Assembly (NCBI GenBank): GCA_030017955.1
Contig: JASEGR010000030.1
Span: forward strand, 1-33,477
Length of the DNA stretch: 33,477 nucleotides
Source: Candidatus Eisenbacteria bacterium
Lineage (GTDB): Bacteria > Eisenbacteria > RBG-16-71-46 > JASEGR01
Reading direction: 5' to 3'
Shown: piece by piece, positions 16,772 to 24,821 of the stretch
How positions within the stretch are numbered: the stretch's first letter is position 1
Layout of the letters: each line of letters opens with the position of its first letter
Made by a program: the position numbers and the translations under genes
Notes under the pieces: generated by a model
What the model was told of the DNA's origin: nothing
Database searches by the model: none
What the model saw: only the letters and a program-made list of their open reading frames with translations

Positions 16772-16857
16772 TGCGCGTGAAACCTCCGCCTGACCTCATC
16801 AAGTCTCGCCCGGACGCCGGTGATGTAGCAATCAACTGCTGATTTTGGATCTCTCAT
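16768..16857 (-). CDS. 29-residue ORF tightly packed between flxD and flxC
   Basis: A minus-strand frame begins with ATG one base after the flxD stop and ends with TGA overlapping the flxC ATG (ATGA). The peptide begins MRDPKSAVDC and ends RRRFHAQ; it is basic, with a likely amphipathic helix in its second half (ARLDEVRRR). I recognise no family. The exact packing on both sides matches how real genes are arranged in this operon and argues for translation, if only for coupling flxD to flxC. Chance is still possible for an 87-base gap. Confidence 0.45.
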   Translation of the reverse strand: MRDPKSAVDCYITGVRARLDEVRRRFHAQ

Positions 16858-16858
16858 G

Positions 16859-17314
16859 TCAGAACTCTTTCTCCCCCGCATATTCCTTTACGAGACGCAG
16901 GGTTGGTCCCAGTGTTCGCACTCGCTCTACCACTGTCTTCACGACCTCGGCGAACCTGGCTCCCTCGCTGGCAGATACCCAGGAAAAGTTGACTCTGCCC
17001 GGCTCGATGCCGCAGTACTCCAGATAATCTCCCAACAGTGTGAACCGGCGCCTCGCCGCATAGTTACCGGCGATGTAATGACAATCGCCGGGGTGACAGC
17101 CGGAGACCAGGACACCGTCCCATCCTTCCATGAGCGCCCGGATGATATAGAGAGGATTCACTCTGGCTGAGCAGGGGACTTTGATGACACGGATATTGGG
17201 CGGATACTGTATCCGCGAAACGCCTGCCAGGTCTGCTCCGGCATAGCTGCACCATGTGCACAAGACCGCCAGAATTCTGGGCTCAAAGCCGCTATTTTTG
17301 TTTTGCTCTGTCAT
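16859..17314 (-). CDS. flxD: FlxD / MvhD-like [2Fe-2S] hydrogenase iron-sulfur (delta) subunit
   Basis: 151 residues, the usual size. The family hallmarks are all present: C19 and C22 in LCTWCSYAGAD, C48 in VPCSARV, and C73 and C78 in SGCHPGDCHY. MvhD transfers electrons from the electron-donor module (hydrogenase, or FlxABC here) to HdrA. The gene follows hdrA by six bases, as expected for a subunit docking on HdrA. The C-terminus is Glu/Lys rich. No hydrogenase large subunit is encoded nearby, which favours the Flx (NADH-linked) version of the complex over the Mvh version. Confidence 0.92.
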   Translation of the reverse strand: MTEQNKNSGFEPRILAVLCTWCSYAGADLAGVSRIQYPPNIRVIKVPCSARVNPLYIIRALMEGWDGVLVSGCHPGDCHYIAGNYAARRRFTLLGDYLEYCGIEPGRVNFSWVSASEGARFAEVVKTVVERVRTLGPTLRLVKEYAGEKEF

Positions 17315-17320
17315 CTCTGA

Positions 17321-20300
17321 TTACAACGCGCTTATAGCATCAAGGAGCTGCTCATGCGTTACACCGGCGATGTCCACGGCAGCGGACCAGCACGCCGCAG
17401 CGCACGAGCCGCACCCTTTGCACAATCCCGCGTTCACTTCGGCTACCATCTTTATCTTATTGACTTCGATCGCGCCGTAGGGACACACGGACTCGCAGGT
17501 CCCGCAGGCGATGCACCGCTTCTCATTGACTACGGCGACACGGCCTTCTGCTCTTATGGTTGGCTTTGCGAGAATGGTGGATGCTCTTGCCGCCGCTGCC
17601 TGAGCTTGCGCTATTGATTCTTCTATAGTTTTGGGCGCGTGCGCGAGGCCGCAAACAAAGACGCCCTCGGTGGCAAAGTCCACCGGACGAAGCTTCATGT
17701 GCGCCTCAAGGAAGAAGCCATCGGCTGTCAGCGGAACCTTCAGCATTTCCGCAAGCTCCTTGTTCGCCGCGACGTCGGGCCACGTTCCTTCGGCCAGCGC
17801 GACCAGGTCAACCTCCATCTCTACTTCTTCTCCCACGATGATGTCATGCCATTTCACACTGGCCTTGTCGCCCTTGGGCACCACGACGGGTTTGTTGTCC
17901 GGCTCAAAACGCGCGAAGAAGATACCTTTCTCGCGGGCCTCACGATAGTAGTCCTCGGCCAGGCCATAGGTCCTCAAATCACGATAGAACATATAAATGT
18001 TCGCGTCCGGATTGAGCTCTTTAAGCTTGAGTGCGTTCTTCACCGCCTCGCTGCAGCATATGCGGGAGCAGTAGAGGTGGCTTTCGTCCCGGGAGCCAAC
18101 GCACTGGATCATGGCGATGTCCGTACTGCCGAACGGGACTTTTCCTTCGCCCAGGGATTGCTCAAGGTCGCGCTGGGTCATGACGCGGGCCGTCTCGCCA
18201 AGGGCAAACTCTTTGTGGTCGCCCATGTTTGCACCGGTGGCGACGATGACTACGCCGTGCTCGATTCTGTTCTCGGCGCCGGATGCATCAACTATCGTCG
18301 AAACATAACTTCCGACGAAGCCGTTAAGCGTCTTGATGCGTGCACCGGTGAAAACCTTTATCTTGTCGTGGCGGCGGACACGGTCAGCCAGGTCAGCAAG
18401 AAAAGGTGCGATCTCCTGGCCGTCAAGCGTGTAACGGATATGGCGCAAGTTTCCGCCTAGCTCGGCTTCTTTTTCGACAACGTAGGTCTGGAATCCCTGC
18501 TCGGCGAGGCCAATCGCCGCCGTCAAGCCGGCAACGCCTCCTCCAATCACGAGAGCGGTTTGCGTTACGGGAAGCTCAATGTCCGCGAGCGGCGAAAGGT
18601 TGACTGCGCGGGCTACCGCCATCCGCACAAGTTCCTTTGCCTTGGCGGTTGCTTCGGCCGGCTGCCTCATGTGCACCCATGAGCAATGTTCGCGGATATT
18701 CGCCATCTCAAACAGGTACGGGTTGAGGCCGGCTTCCCGCAGCGTCGCCCGGAACAACGGCTCGTGGGTGCGCGGAGTGCAGGAGGCCACGACGACGCGA
18801 TTCAGTCCGTGCTCAGCTATCTTCTCGGCGATCAGCTTCTGCGTATCCGAAGAGCAGGTGAACAGATTCCGCTCGACGTAAGCTACCCATGGGAGCGATG
18901 CTGCATATTCCACAACCCCCGGGACATCTACAACGCCGCCAATATTTATGCCGCAGTGACAAATGAAGGCACCGACGCGCGGGGGTTCCCCGGCGATGTT
19001 CCGTTCGGCGGGGAAGACCGCGGCCGTGGTTTCGGTCCAACGCGCTGGAGCGAGGACCCCTGCGGCCTGTGCCACTGCGGCCGAGGCTTCCATAACCGAT
19101 TCCGGGATATCTTTTGGCCCGGCGGCGGCGCCCGCAGCAAAGACACCGGGCCGGGATGTATGCGTCGGGTTGAAGGCCGGCGCGGCAACAAAGTCATACT
19201 TGTCAACTTCCAGGCCCAGCCTTCCCAGCATTGCCTTGGTGTCCTTGTCCACGGTAAGGCCGACGGACAGGACCACCATGTCAAACTCTTCGCGGCTGAA
19301 GACTCCGCCTTCGTCCTCGTATTTCAAGGCGAGTTTTCCATTCTCGCGTTCTACACTGTCAACACGGCTCCGGATAAACCGGACACCGTATTCCCGTTCG
19401 GCGCGCTCGATGTAACGATCGAACTCCTTGCCGAACGAACGCATATCCATGAAGAAGATCGTGGGCTCGACGCCGGCAGCGTGCTCCCGGGCGATGACAG
19501 CCTGTTTTGTCGCGTACATACAGCAGACCGATGAACAGTAGCCGCGGCCCACGGTGGTATCGCGGGACCCAATACATTGCAGCCAGGCGACCTTCACCGG
19601 GTCCTTTCCGTCGGACAAGCGTTTCAGATGCCCGCCGAAAGGCCCTGATGCCGAGAGCAGTCTTTCAAATTCTATGGAAGTGACCACATCCGGGAGGCGG
19701 CCCCAGCCGTATTCACTCTTGAGGCGCGCATCAAACTCTTCAAAGCCGGGCGCGAGGATAACTGCGCCCACTTTTATTTCATCCAATCTCGCGGTCTGGA
19801 AGTGGCGGATGGCATCCGGGCGGCAGGCCCTGACGCATTCGAGACATTCCGAACATACGCCGCAGGAAAGGCATCGCTTCGCCTCGGCAATTGCCTGCTC
19901 TTTGTCAAGACCGAGCTCCACTTCCTCAAAGCTGTTTCCACGTTCGGTAACCGCAAGCTCTGCCATGTGTGCGCGCGGAGACGGACTTGCCTTGTCTTTA
20001 GGCACGTCCGCGGGCTTGACCACTTCCAATGCGGCAGGCAACGGGACAGGGAAGTCGCTGCAATTCAAGTACGCTGCAATTCCGCGGGCAGCGCGGCGTC
20101 CCTGTGCCATCGCCTCGGTAACCATTCCAGGGCCGGATACCATGTCCCCGCCGGCGAAGACACCCGCCCGGCCCGTCATGCCGGTTTGCTCGTCAACTTC
20201 TACAGTCTTCCACTTGGTGACGCAGATGCCCGCCTGGCCTTCCAGCGGCGTTATCGCCGGGGCCTGGCTTATCGCAGGTATCACCATGTCCACTGCGACG

Positions 20301-21766
20301 TCGAACTTATCGCCGGGAATTGGAACGGGACGGCGCCGGCCGCTTGCATCCGGCTCGCCGAGTTCCATTCGCTGGAGCCGCATCCCGGTCACGCGGTTTT
20401 CCTTGCCCAGGATTTCATCGGGTGCAACCAACAATTCCAATCCGACACCTTCGCGCCGGGCCTCTTCGATTTCTACGTTATCCGCGGGCATCTCGGTACG
20501 GGTGCGCCGGTAGTAGATTGTGACCTCCGCACCCAGGCGGCGTGCCGTGCGGGCAGCGTCAATGGCCGCGTTGCCGCCGCCTATCACGGCGACCTTCCTA
20601 CCGGCCCAGACCTTTCCCGTCAGCGCGAACTCGCGGAGAAATTCAACTGCGCCAACGACACCTTCGAGACCCTCACCGCCGCAGCCGAGGGTTAGACTCT
20701 TGTGGGCGCCGATGCCGAGGAAGATCGCCTTGTAGCCATCCTGGAAAAGGTCATCTATCGCGAAGCTCTTTCCGAGCTCGGCGTTGCAGCGAAAGCGGAC
20801 GCCCAGCTTTTCCAGGAAGCCGGCCTCGCGGTCAATCACCGCTTGCGGCAAGCGATAACGCGGAATGCCGACACGCAACATCCCGCCGGGGAACGGCAAC
20901 GCCTCAAAAACATCAACGTCGTAGCCGGCCAATGCCAGGTCGTGCGCGCAGGTCAATCCCGCAGGCCCTGCGCCGACAACGGCGACAGACGTATTCTTTT
21001 TTTCAATGTTGTAGTCGGTGACAAAAGAGTAATCCGGCTCGTTCGCCGCTTCCCAATCGGCGACGAAACGTTTGAGAGACCGGATGGAGATCGCAGAATC
21101 CACCTCTCCACGAACGCAGGCCTTCTCGCATGGATGGTGGCAGACGCGGCCGCAAATCCCTGGAAGCGGGTTCTGTTTTCGAATGAGCGCCAGCGCCTCC
21201 TTGAACTTGCCTTCGCCGATGAGGGCAATGTAGCCCTGCGCCGCCTGGTCGATCGGACATGCGTCGCGGCATGGTGCTTTTCCGCGCTTGTGGAGGGCAA
21301 AGACATTGGGGATGGCCTGAGCGTAGGGGCGATAGGCTGCCCGCCGCTTGACCAGTCCTACTTCATACTCGTCCGGGAATTGGACCGGGCAGGCCTGCGC
21401 GCAATCTGTGCAGCCGGTGCACATCTCTTCGTCAACATACCGCGGCCTCCGGCGGACATGAGCGGTGAAGTTTCCCGGTTCGCCTTCCAGCTTCTCCAGG
21501 TCGGCGAGCGTGAGGATTTCAATGTTTTCGTGGCGGCCCACTTCAACCAGCTTCGGCGCCAGGATGCACATCGAGCAGTCGTTGGTGGGGAAGGTCTTGT
21601 CAAGTTGAGCCATCGTGCCGCCGATAGCGGCGCCCTTCTCAACAAGGTAAACCTTGAAGCCGGCGTTTGCGAGGTCCAGTGCGGCCTGGGCGCCTGCAAC
21701 ACCGCCACCCACGACCATGGCCGCGCCAATGACGTCATTCTGTTTTTTTGCCTTGACCATTGTCAT
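17321..21766 (-). CDS. hdrA: Giant composite HdrA: HdrA with inserted GltD/NfnB-like NADPH dehydrogenase, followed by a second HdrA
   Basis: 1481 residues from ATG 21766, which overlaps the hdrB stop as TGAGATG; a TTG at 21787 is possible. Ordinary HdrA is about 650 residues. Order: HdrA-type FAD domain (GGGVAG at 20) with C64/C67 and a [4Fe-4S] motif C116/119/122/126. Then comes a GltD-type module, about 158-570, with Cys-rich entry C166/170/205/209/213/217, FAD site GAGPAG (265-270) and NADPH site GGGNAA (396) with YRRTR (419-423). The first HdrA resumes at the Cys cluster 632-648 (six Cys) and the CIGSRD/CSSVCC segment (731-749). A second HdrA copy starts with CHCG (936-939) and continues with GGGVAG (1075), C1222/1233/1237/1238 and two ferredoxin motifs, C1418/1421/1424/1428 and C1449/1452/1455/1459. 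HdrA bifurcates electrons at FAD; this one could also exchange with NADPH. Confidence 0.93.
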   Translation of the reverse strand: MTMVKAKKQNDVIGAAMVVGGGVAGAQAALDLANAGFKVYLVEKGAAIGGTMAQLDKTFPTNDCSMCILAPKLVEVGRHENIEILTLADLEKLEGEPGNFTAHVRRRPRYVDEEMCTGCTDCAQACPVQFPDEYEVGLVKRRAAYRPYAQAIPNVFALHKRGKAPCRDACPIDQAAQGYIALIGEGKFKEALALIRKQNPLPGICGRVCHHPCEKACVRGEVDSAISIRSLKRFVADWEAANEPDYSFVTDYNIEKKNTSVAVVGAGPAGLTCAHDLALAGYDVDVFEALPFPGGMLRVGIPRYRLPQAVIDREAGFLEKLGVRFRCNAELGKSFAIDDLFQDGYKAIFLGIGAHKSLTLGCGGEGLEGVVGAVEFLREFALTGKVWAGRKVAVIGGGNAAIDAARTARRLGAEVTIYYRRTRTEMPADNVEIEEARREGVGLELLVAPDEILGKENRVTGMRLQRMELGEPDASGRRRPVPIPGDKFDVAVDMVIPAISQAPAITPLEGQAGICVTKWKTVEVDEQTGMTGRAGVFAGGDMVSGPGMVTEAMAQGRRAARGIAAYLNCSDFPVPLPAALEVVKPADVPKDKASPSPRAHMAELAVTERGNSFEEVELGLDKEQAIAEAKRCLSCGVCSECLECVRACRPDAIRHFQTARLDEIKVGAVILAPGFEEFDARLKSEYGWGRLPDVVTSIEFERLLSASGPFGGHLKRLSDGKDPVKVAWLQCIGSRDTTVGRGYCSSVCCMYATKQAVIAREHAAGVEPTIFFMDMRSFGKEFDRYIERAEREYGVRFIRSRVDSVERENGKLALKYEDEGGVFSREEFDMVVLSVGLTVDKDTKAMLGRLGLEVDKYDFVAAPAFNPTHTSRPGVFAAGAAAGPKDIPESVMEASAAVAQAAGVLAPARWTETTAAVFPAERNIAGEPPRVGAFICHCGINIGGVVDVPGVVEYAASLPWVAYVERNLFTCSSDTQKLIAEKIAEHGLNRVVVASCTPRTHEPLFRATLREAGLNPYLFEMANIREHCSWVHMRQPAEATAKAKELVRMAVARAVNLSPLADIELPVTQTALVIGGGVAGLTAAIGLAEQGFQTYVVEKEAELGGNLRHIRYTLDGQEIAPFLADLADRVRRHDKIKVFTGARIKTLNGFVGSYVSTIVDASGAENRIEHGVVIVATGANMGDHKEFALGETARVMTQRDLEQSLGEGKVPFGSTDIAMIQCVGSRDESHLYCSRICCSEAVKNALKLKELNPDANIYMFYRDLRTYGLAEDYYREAREKGIFFARFEPDNKPVVVPKGDKASVKWHDIIVGEEVEMEVDLVALAEGTWPDVAANKELAEMLKVPLTADGFFLEAHMKLRPVDFATEGVFVCGLAHAPKTIEESIAQAQAAAARASTILAKPTIRAEGRVAVVNEKRCIACGTCESVCPYGAIEVNKIKMVAEVNAGLCKGCGSCAAACWSAAVDIAGVTHEQLLDAISAL

Positions 21767-21767
21767 C

Positions 21768-22667
21768 TCACACTGGCTGATCTGCAAAGGCAGCGATAAG
21801 CTTCTCGCACCTGTTCTTTGCTAGCTTAAGCTCCATATCTTTTGCCGAGCGGCCCAAAGCCAGCCCCAAAACCTGCGGCAGGAACAAGATTGGGATTCCC
21901 AATTCCTGTGCCATTTGCCCGGCGACCTTGCTCTGGTTGTCGTCGTACATCACGGCGCAGAATGGACAGACAAGGACCACCGCATCGGGTGCCGCTGTCT
22001 TGATGCGTGTCAGTTTCTCGCCGGCAAGTGTGAGGGCAAGCGCCGCGTCTATGCCCAACACGGCCCCGCCGCAGCACTTCTTGTATTCAGAATAGTCTAT
22101 TACTTCGGCGCCCGTCGCTCGCACCAGGTCTCCGAGCGAATGCGGTGCCTCCGGGTCCTCCGGTCCTTCAAATGCCCGTGAGGGCTTGAGGTAATGACAG
22201 CCGTAGTGAACAGCGAAGCGAAAACCCTCAAGCGGCCTGACAACTTTCTCTTTTATCGCCGGAATGCCGATGTCGTCGAAGAGCCACCGGGCGAAATGGC
22301 GGACACGCCGCGGCTCGACTATCTTCCGGCCTATCGCGGCGAGTCTCGCATTGACTTTTTCCCGCAGCGCCTCATCCGTGCGGAGCTCGTGTGAAGTCTC
22401 AGCGAGGACCGACGCACAACTGGAGCAGAGTGCCAGGATGTCCAGTCCTGCTTCTTCGGCAACCGCGAGGTTCCGGGCGGCAAGCAGCAGCGTATGCTCG
22501 CGGCTCTCAGACTTGATAGGGAAACCGCAGCAGGCGAAATCCTGTAAAGGCGTAAGCTCGCAGCCGAAGAGCCGCGCAATTTCCACCGCGGCCTTCTCGT
22601 ACTGCCGCGCGCGCAGCGGAATCGTGCAGCCGAGGAATAGAGCCAGGCTGCGTTCCGTGCCGCTCAT
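21768..22667 (-). CDS. hdrB: Heterodisulfide reductase subunit B (CCG domain protein)
   Basis: 299 residues with two complete CCG (CX31-39CCX35-36CXXC-type) motifs: C14, C46-C47, C81 and C84, then C157, C198-C199, C234 and C237. In methanogens these bind the two noncubane [4Fe-4S] clusters that cleave a disulfide. Retention of both sets indicates an active disulfide-reducing site. The natural substrate in bacteria lacking CoM-S-S-CoB is unsettled (DsrC or other thiols have been proposed). The lipoyl carrier in this operon is another candidate. Its ATG overlaps the hdrC stop (ATGA), and its own stop overlaps the hdrA start. Confidence 0.94.
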   Translation of the reverse strand: MSGTERSLALFLGCTIPLRARQYEKAAVEIARLFGCELTPLQDFACCGFPIKSESREHTLLLAARNLAVAEEAGLDILALCSSCASVLAETSHELRTDEALREKVNARLAAIGRKIVEPRRVRHFARWLFDDIGIPAIKEKVVRPLEGFRFAVHYGCHYLKPSRAFEGPEDPEAPHSLGDLVRATGAEVIDYSEYKKCCGGAVLGIDAALALTLAGEKLTRIKTAAPDAVVLVCPFCAVMYDDNQSKVAGQMAQELGIPILFLPQVLGLALGRSAKDMELKLAKNRCEKLIAAFADQPV

Positions 22668-23128
22668 TTCGTATCTTCCAGCAACCGTGCCACCTCATCG
22701 CAGGTTGTCTTGAGTTCGGCGAGCCCCATCTTGGCGCGCTTCTTGTTGTCAAACTCTTCCAGCTCGTAGAGCCGGCCGAACTTCTTGAGGAGGTCCAATT
22801 GCATCACATACGCCGGATGCAGTTTGCCTTCCCGGGCGGCGATGTTTTTCACGGCAGTTATGATTTCGGCGAAGGACACGCCCTGGGGACACCTTTCCTC
22901 GCAGGAGTAGCACGTGGAACAGAGCCAGATGAAGTCGCTCTGGAGTACACGCTCGCGCATTCCAAGAAGAATCATGCGGATGATTTTGCGCGGGTTGTAG
23001 CGCTCGTCGATTGCGCGGACTGGGCAGGCCGCGGTGCACGTGCCACAGGCGAAGCAAACCTTGACGGCTTCGCCGCCTGGCTCCCGGGCCACCTCGTATT
23101 TGAAGTTACGGTCTAAGGCGGACAACAT
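22664..23128 (-). CDS. hdrC: Heterodisulfide reductase subunit C
   Basis: 154 residues. Two cubane [4Fe-4S] motifs, C25/28/31/35 (CFACGTCTAACP) and C70/73/76/80 (CSTCYSCEERCP), carry electrons from HdrA to HdrB. Size and spacing are normal. It is the first gene of the operon. AGGAAGG lies immediately before the ATG at 23128, rather close. A TTG at the next codon would have better spacing, so the exact start may be shifted by one residue. A candidate promoter with an extended -10 lies 47-76 bases upstream. Confidence 0.93.
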   Translation of the reverse strand: MLSALDRNFKYEVAREPGGEAVKVCFACGTCTAACPVRAIDERYNPRKIIRMILLGMRERVLQSDFIWLCSTCYSCEERCPQGVSFAEIITAVKNIAAREGKLHPAYVMQLDLLKKFGRLYELEEFDNKKRAKMGLAELKTTCDEVARLLEDTK

Positions 23129-23174
23129 CCTTCCTACTGGTTAATGCCACTAAGGAATGCCCCTGAATCTCACC

Positions 23175-23204
23175 ACTCTAGCATGCGGAGGCACTGGCAA
23201 TCAA
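23175..23204 (-). promoter_or_regulatory. Candidate promoter of the hdr-flx operon
   Basis: On the minus strand TTGATT (23204-23199) is followed after 18 bases by TAGAGT (23180-23175), which is preceded by TGC and so reads as an extended -10. It stands 47 bases before the hdrC start in the 206-base divergent gap with malic enzyme, the only place where a promoter of this operon is expected. Each box is imperfect. Confidence 0.35.
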
Positions 23205-23251
23205 GCGCCAAATAGCGGCAAAGCATCACGATCGCCGCCCATCTTTGTCTC

Positions 23252-23280
23252 TTGATGGAGGGGTCCAGAAAGTATATGCT
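23252..23280 (+). promoter_or_regulatory. Candidate sigma70 promoter of malic enzyme
   Basis: TTGATG (23252-23257), a 17-base spacer and TATGCT (23275-23280) match the sigma70 consensus at four of six positions each with ideal spacing. It lies 55 bases before the malic enzyme ATG and back to back with the hdr-flx promoter candidate, so the divergent pair may share control. Confidence 0.45.
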
Positions 23281-23334
23281 ATCCGTCCACGGGTTTGTTT
23301 CGTACTATTGACTCATACGAAGAGGAGGTAGTTT

Positions 23335-24615
23335 ATGATTAGTAAGCAGCAAGCGTTGGATTACCATTCGCAGGGTCGCCCAGGGAAAATTGAGGTCATT
23401 GCGACCAAACCCTGCAAAACGCAGGTTGACCTCTCCCTGGCATACACGCCGGGAGTTGCCGACCCCTGCAAGGAGATTGAGGCCAACGCCGAGGATGCCT
23501 ACAAATATACGGCAAAGGGCAACCTTGTCGCGGTCGTCTCCAACGGTACTGCAGTGCTGGGCCTTGGCGACATCGGGGCGCTGGCGGGGAAACCGGTCAT
23601 GGAAGGGAAGGGAGTGCTCTTCAAAAGGTTTGCTGATATTGACGTCTTCGATATCGAAATCGATTCTCATGATTCTGATGAAATCATCAAGGTTGTCCAG
23701 CTCCTCGAACCGACTTTTGGCGGCATAAATCTTGAAGACATCAAGGCGCCTGAGTGCTTCTACATTGAGGAAACCCTCAAGAAGACCATGAAAATCCCGG
23801 TTTTTCACGATGACCAGCACGGTACCGCCATTATCAGCGGTGCTTCACTCCTGAACGGCTTGGAGCTCACCGGTAAGAAGATCGACAAGGTGAAGGTGGT
23901 CTTCAGCGGCGCCGGCGCTGCCGGAATTGCATGCGCAGAGTTCTATGAGCTGCTTGGCGTGAAGAAGAACAACATGCTTCTCGTAGATACAAAAGGGGTT
24001 GTGTACAAAGGCCGCAAAGACGGAATGAATCCCTACAAGGAACACTTTGCAGCAAATACCGAAGCGCGCACGCTCAAAGATGCCATGAAGGGGGCCGATG
24101 TGTTCTGCGGCGTTTCCATAGCAGGGATTGTTACCAAGGATATGGTGAAATCCATGGCGGATAAGCCGATTGTTTTCGCCATGGCCAATCCGGATCCCGA
24201 GATTACATACGACGACGCCAAAGCAGCACGTGACGATATCATCATGGCAACGGGGCGCTCCGATTATCCGAACCAGGTGAACAATGTTCTGGGCTTCCCA
24301 TTCATTTTCCGCGGCGCACTTGATGTCCGTGCGACTGCAATCAATGACGATATGAAAGTTGCTGCCGCCCATGCATTGGCCGAGCTCACCAAAGAGGATG
24401 TTCCTAATTCAGTCAGAAAGGCGTATGGCGGGAAGAAGTTCGAATTCGGCCCCGACTACATAGTCCCAAAGCCTTTCGATTCCAGAGTGCTGACATGGGA
24501 AGCCACGGCAGTTGCCAAAGCAGCGATGGAATCGGGCGTTGCCCGGAATCCTATCAAGGATCTTGAGGCGTACAAGAAATCGCTGGAGAAGAGGCTCGCC
24601 GGTCAGGCGAACTAA
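23335..24615 (+). CDS. NAD(P)-dependent malic enzyme (decarboxylating), without phosphotransacetylase domain
   Basis: 426 residues. The enzyme interconverts malate and pyruvate + CO2 with reduction of NAD(P)+. Conserved features are the catalytic tyrosine Y37 (SLAYTPG), the lysine K92 (EGKGVLFK), acidic metal ligands in ADIDVFD and [17 protein letters not shown], and the Rossmann glycines [11 protein letters not shown]. It ends at the malic domain, unlike the ~760-residue MaeB with a C-terminal phosphotransacetylase-like region. The ribosome site GAGGAGG lies about 7 bases before the ATG. It is divergent from hdrC and ends at a strong terminator, so it is monocistronic. It could make pyruvate and reducing equivalents for the neighbouring redox complex. 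Cofactor preference is not certain. Confidence 0.92.
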   Translation: MISKQQALDYHSQGRPGKIEVIATKPCKTQVDLSLAYTPGVADPCKEIEANAEDAYKYTAKGNLVAVVSNGTAVLGLGDIGALAGKPVMEGKGVLFKRFADIDVFDIEIDSHDSDEIIKVVQLLEPTFGGINLEDIKAPECFYIEETLKKTMKIPVFHDDQHGTAIISGASLLNGLELTGKKIDKVKVVFSGAGAAGIACAEFYELLGVKKNNMLLVDTKGVVYKGRKDGMNPYKEHFAANTEARTLKDAMKGADVFCGVSIAGIVTKDMVKSMADKPIVFAMANPDPEITYDDAKAARDDIIMATGRSDYPNQVNNVLGFPFIFRGALDVRATAINDDMKVAAAHALAELTKEDVPNSVRKAYGGKKFEFGPDYIVPKPFDSRVLTWEATAVAKAAMESGVARNPIKDLEAYKKSLEKRLAGQAN

Positions 24616-24646
24616 CCTCCGGGGGAAGTGTTGACGCTCTTGTAGC

Positions 24647-24680
24647 AGATGCCGGGGGTCTGCCCCCGGCATCTTTCCTT
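24647..24680 (+). terminator. Rho-independent terminator after malic enzyme
   Basis: GATGCCGGGGG (24648-24658) pairs perfectly with CCCCCGGCATC (24663-24673) around a four-base TCTG loop, extended by an A-T pair. TTTCCTT follows. The 11-12 bp GC-rich stem 31 bases after the stop codon is a convincing intrinsic terminator, although the T-run is short. Confidence 0.85.
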
Positions 24681-24689
24681 GGACAACGA

Positions 24690-24821
24690 CGCGAATCTGC
24701 CATACTTCCCGACAAACTTATGAGACCCGAGGAGGTCGCCAGTGCCGCCATCTTCCTTGTCTCAGAGAAGACGAGCTTGCTCACATGGATAATCTTGTTT
24801 GATGCTCTCCTCACAGTTTAG
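24690..24821 (+). pseudogene. C-terminal remnant of a short-chain dehydrogenase/reductase
   Basis: The frame ending at the TAG at 24819-24821 reads LPDKLMRPEEVASAA, then IFLVSEKTSLLT and a hydrophobic WIILFDALLTV. This matches the end of SDR enzymes (PEdVA...FL.SE.aS..TG..i.vDGg.t), with the usual glycines replaced by Trp and Ala. Only about 40 residues remain and no SDR sequence precedes it; the malic enzyme terminator stands there instead. It overlaps the start of the phosphatase gene by 20 bases. It appears to be a decayed gene end left by a rearrangement. Confidence 0.55.

Noticed and set aside
20702-21799. 365-codon plus-strand frame opposite hdrA
   Set aside because: It is antisense to the well-supported HdrA/GltD region and shows no family signature.
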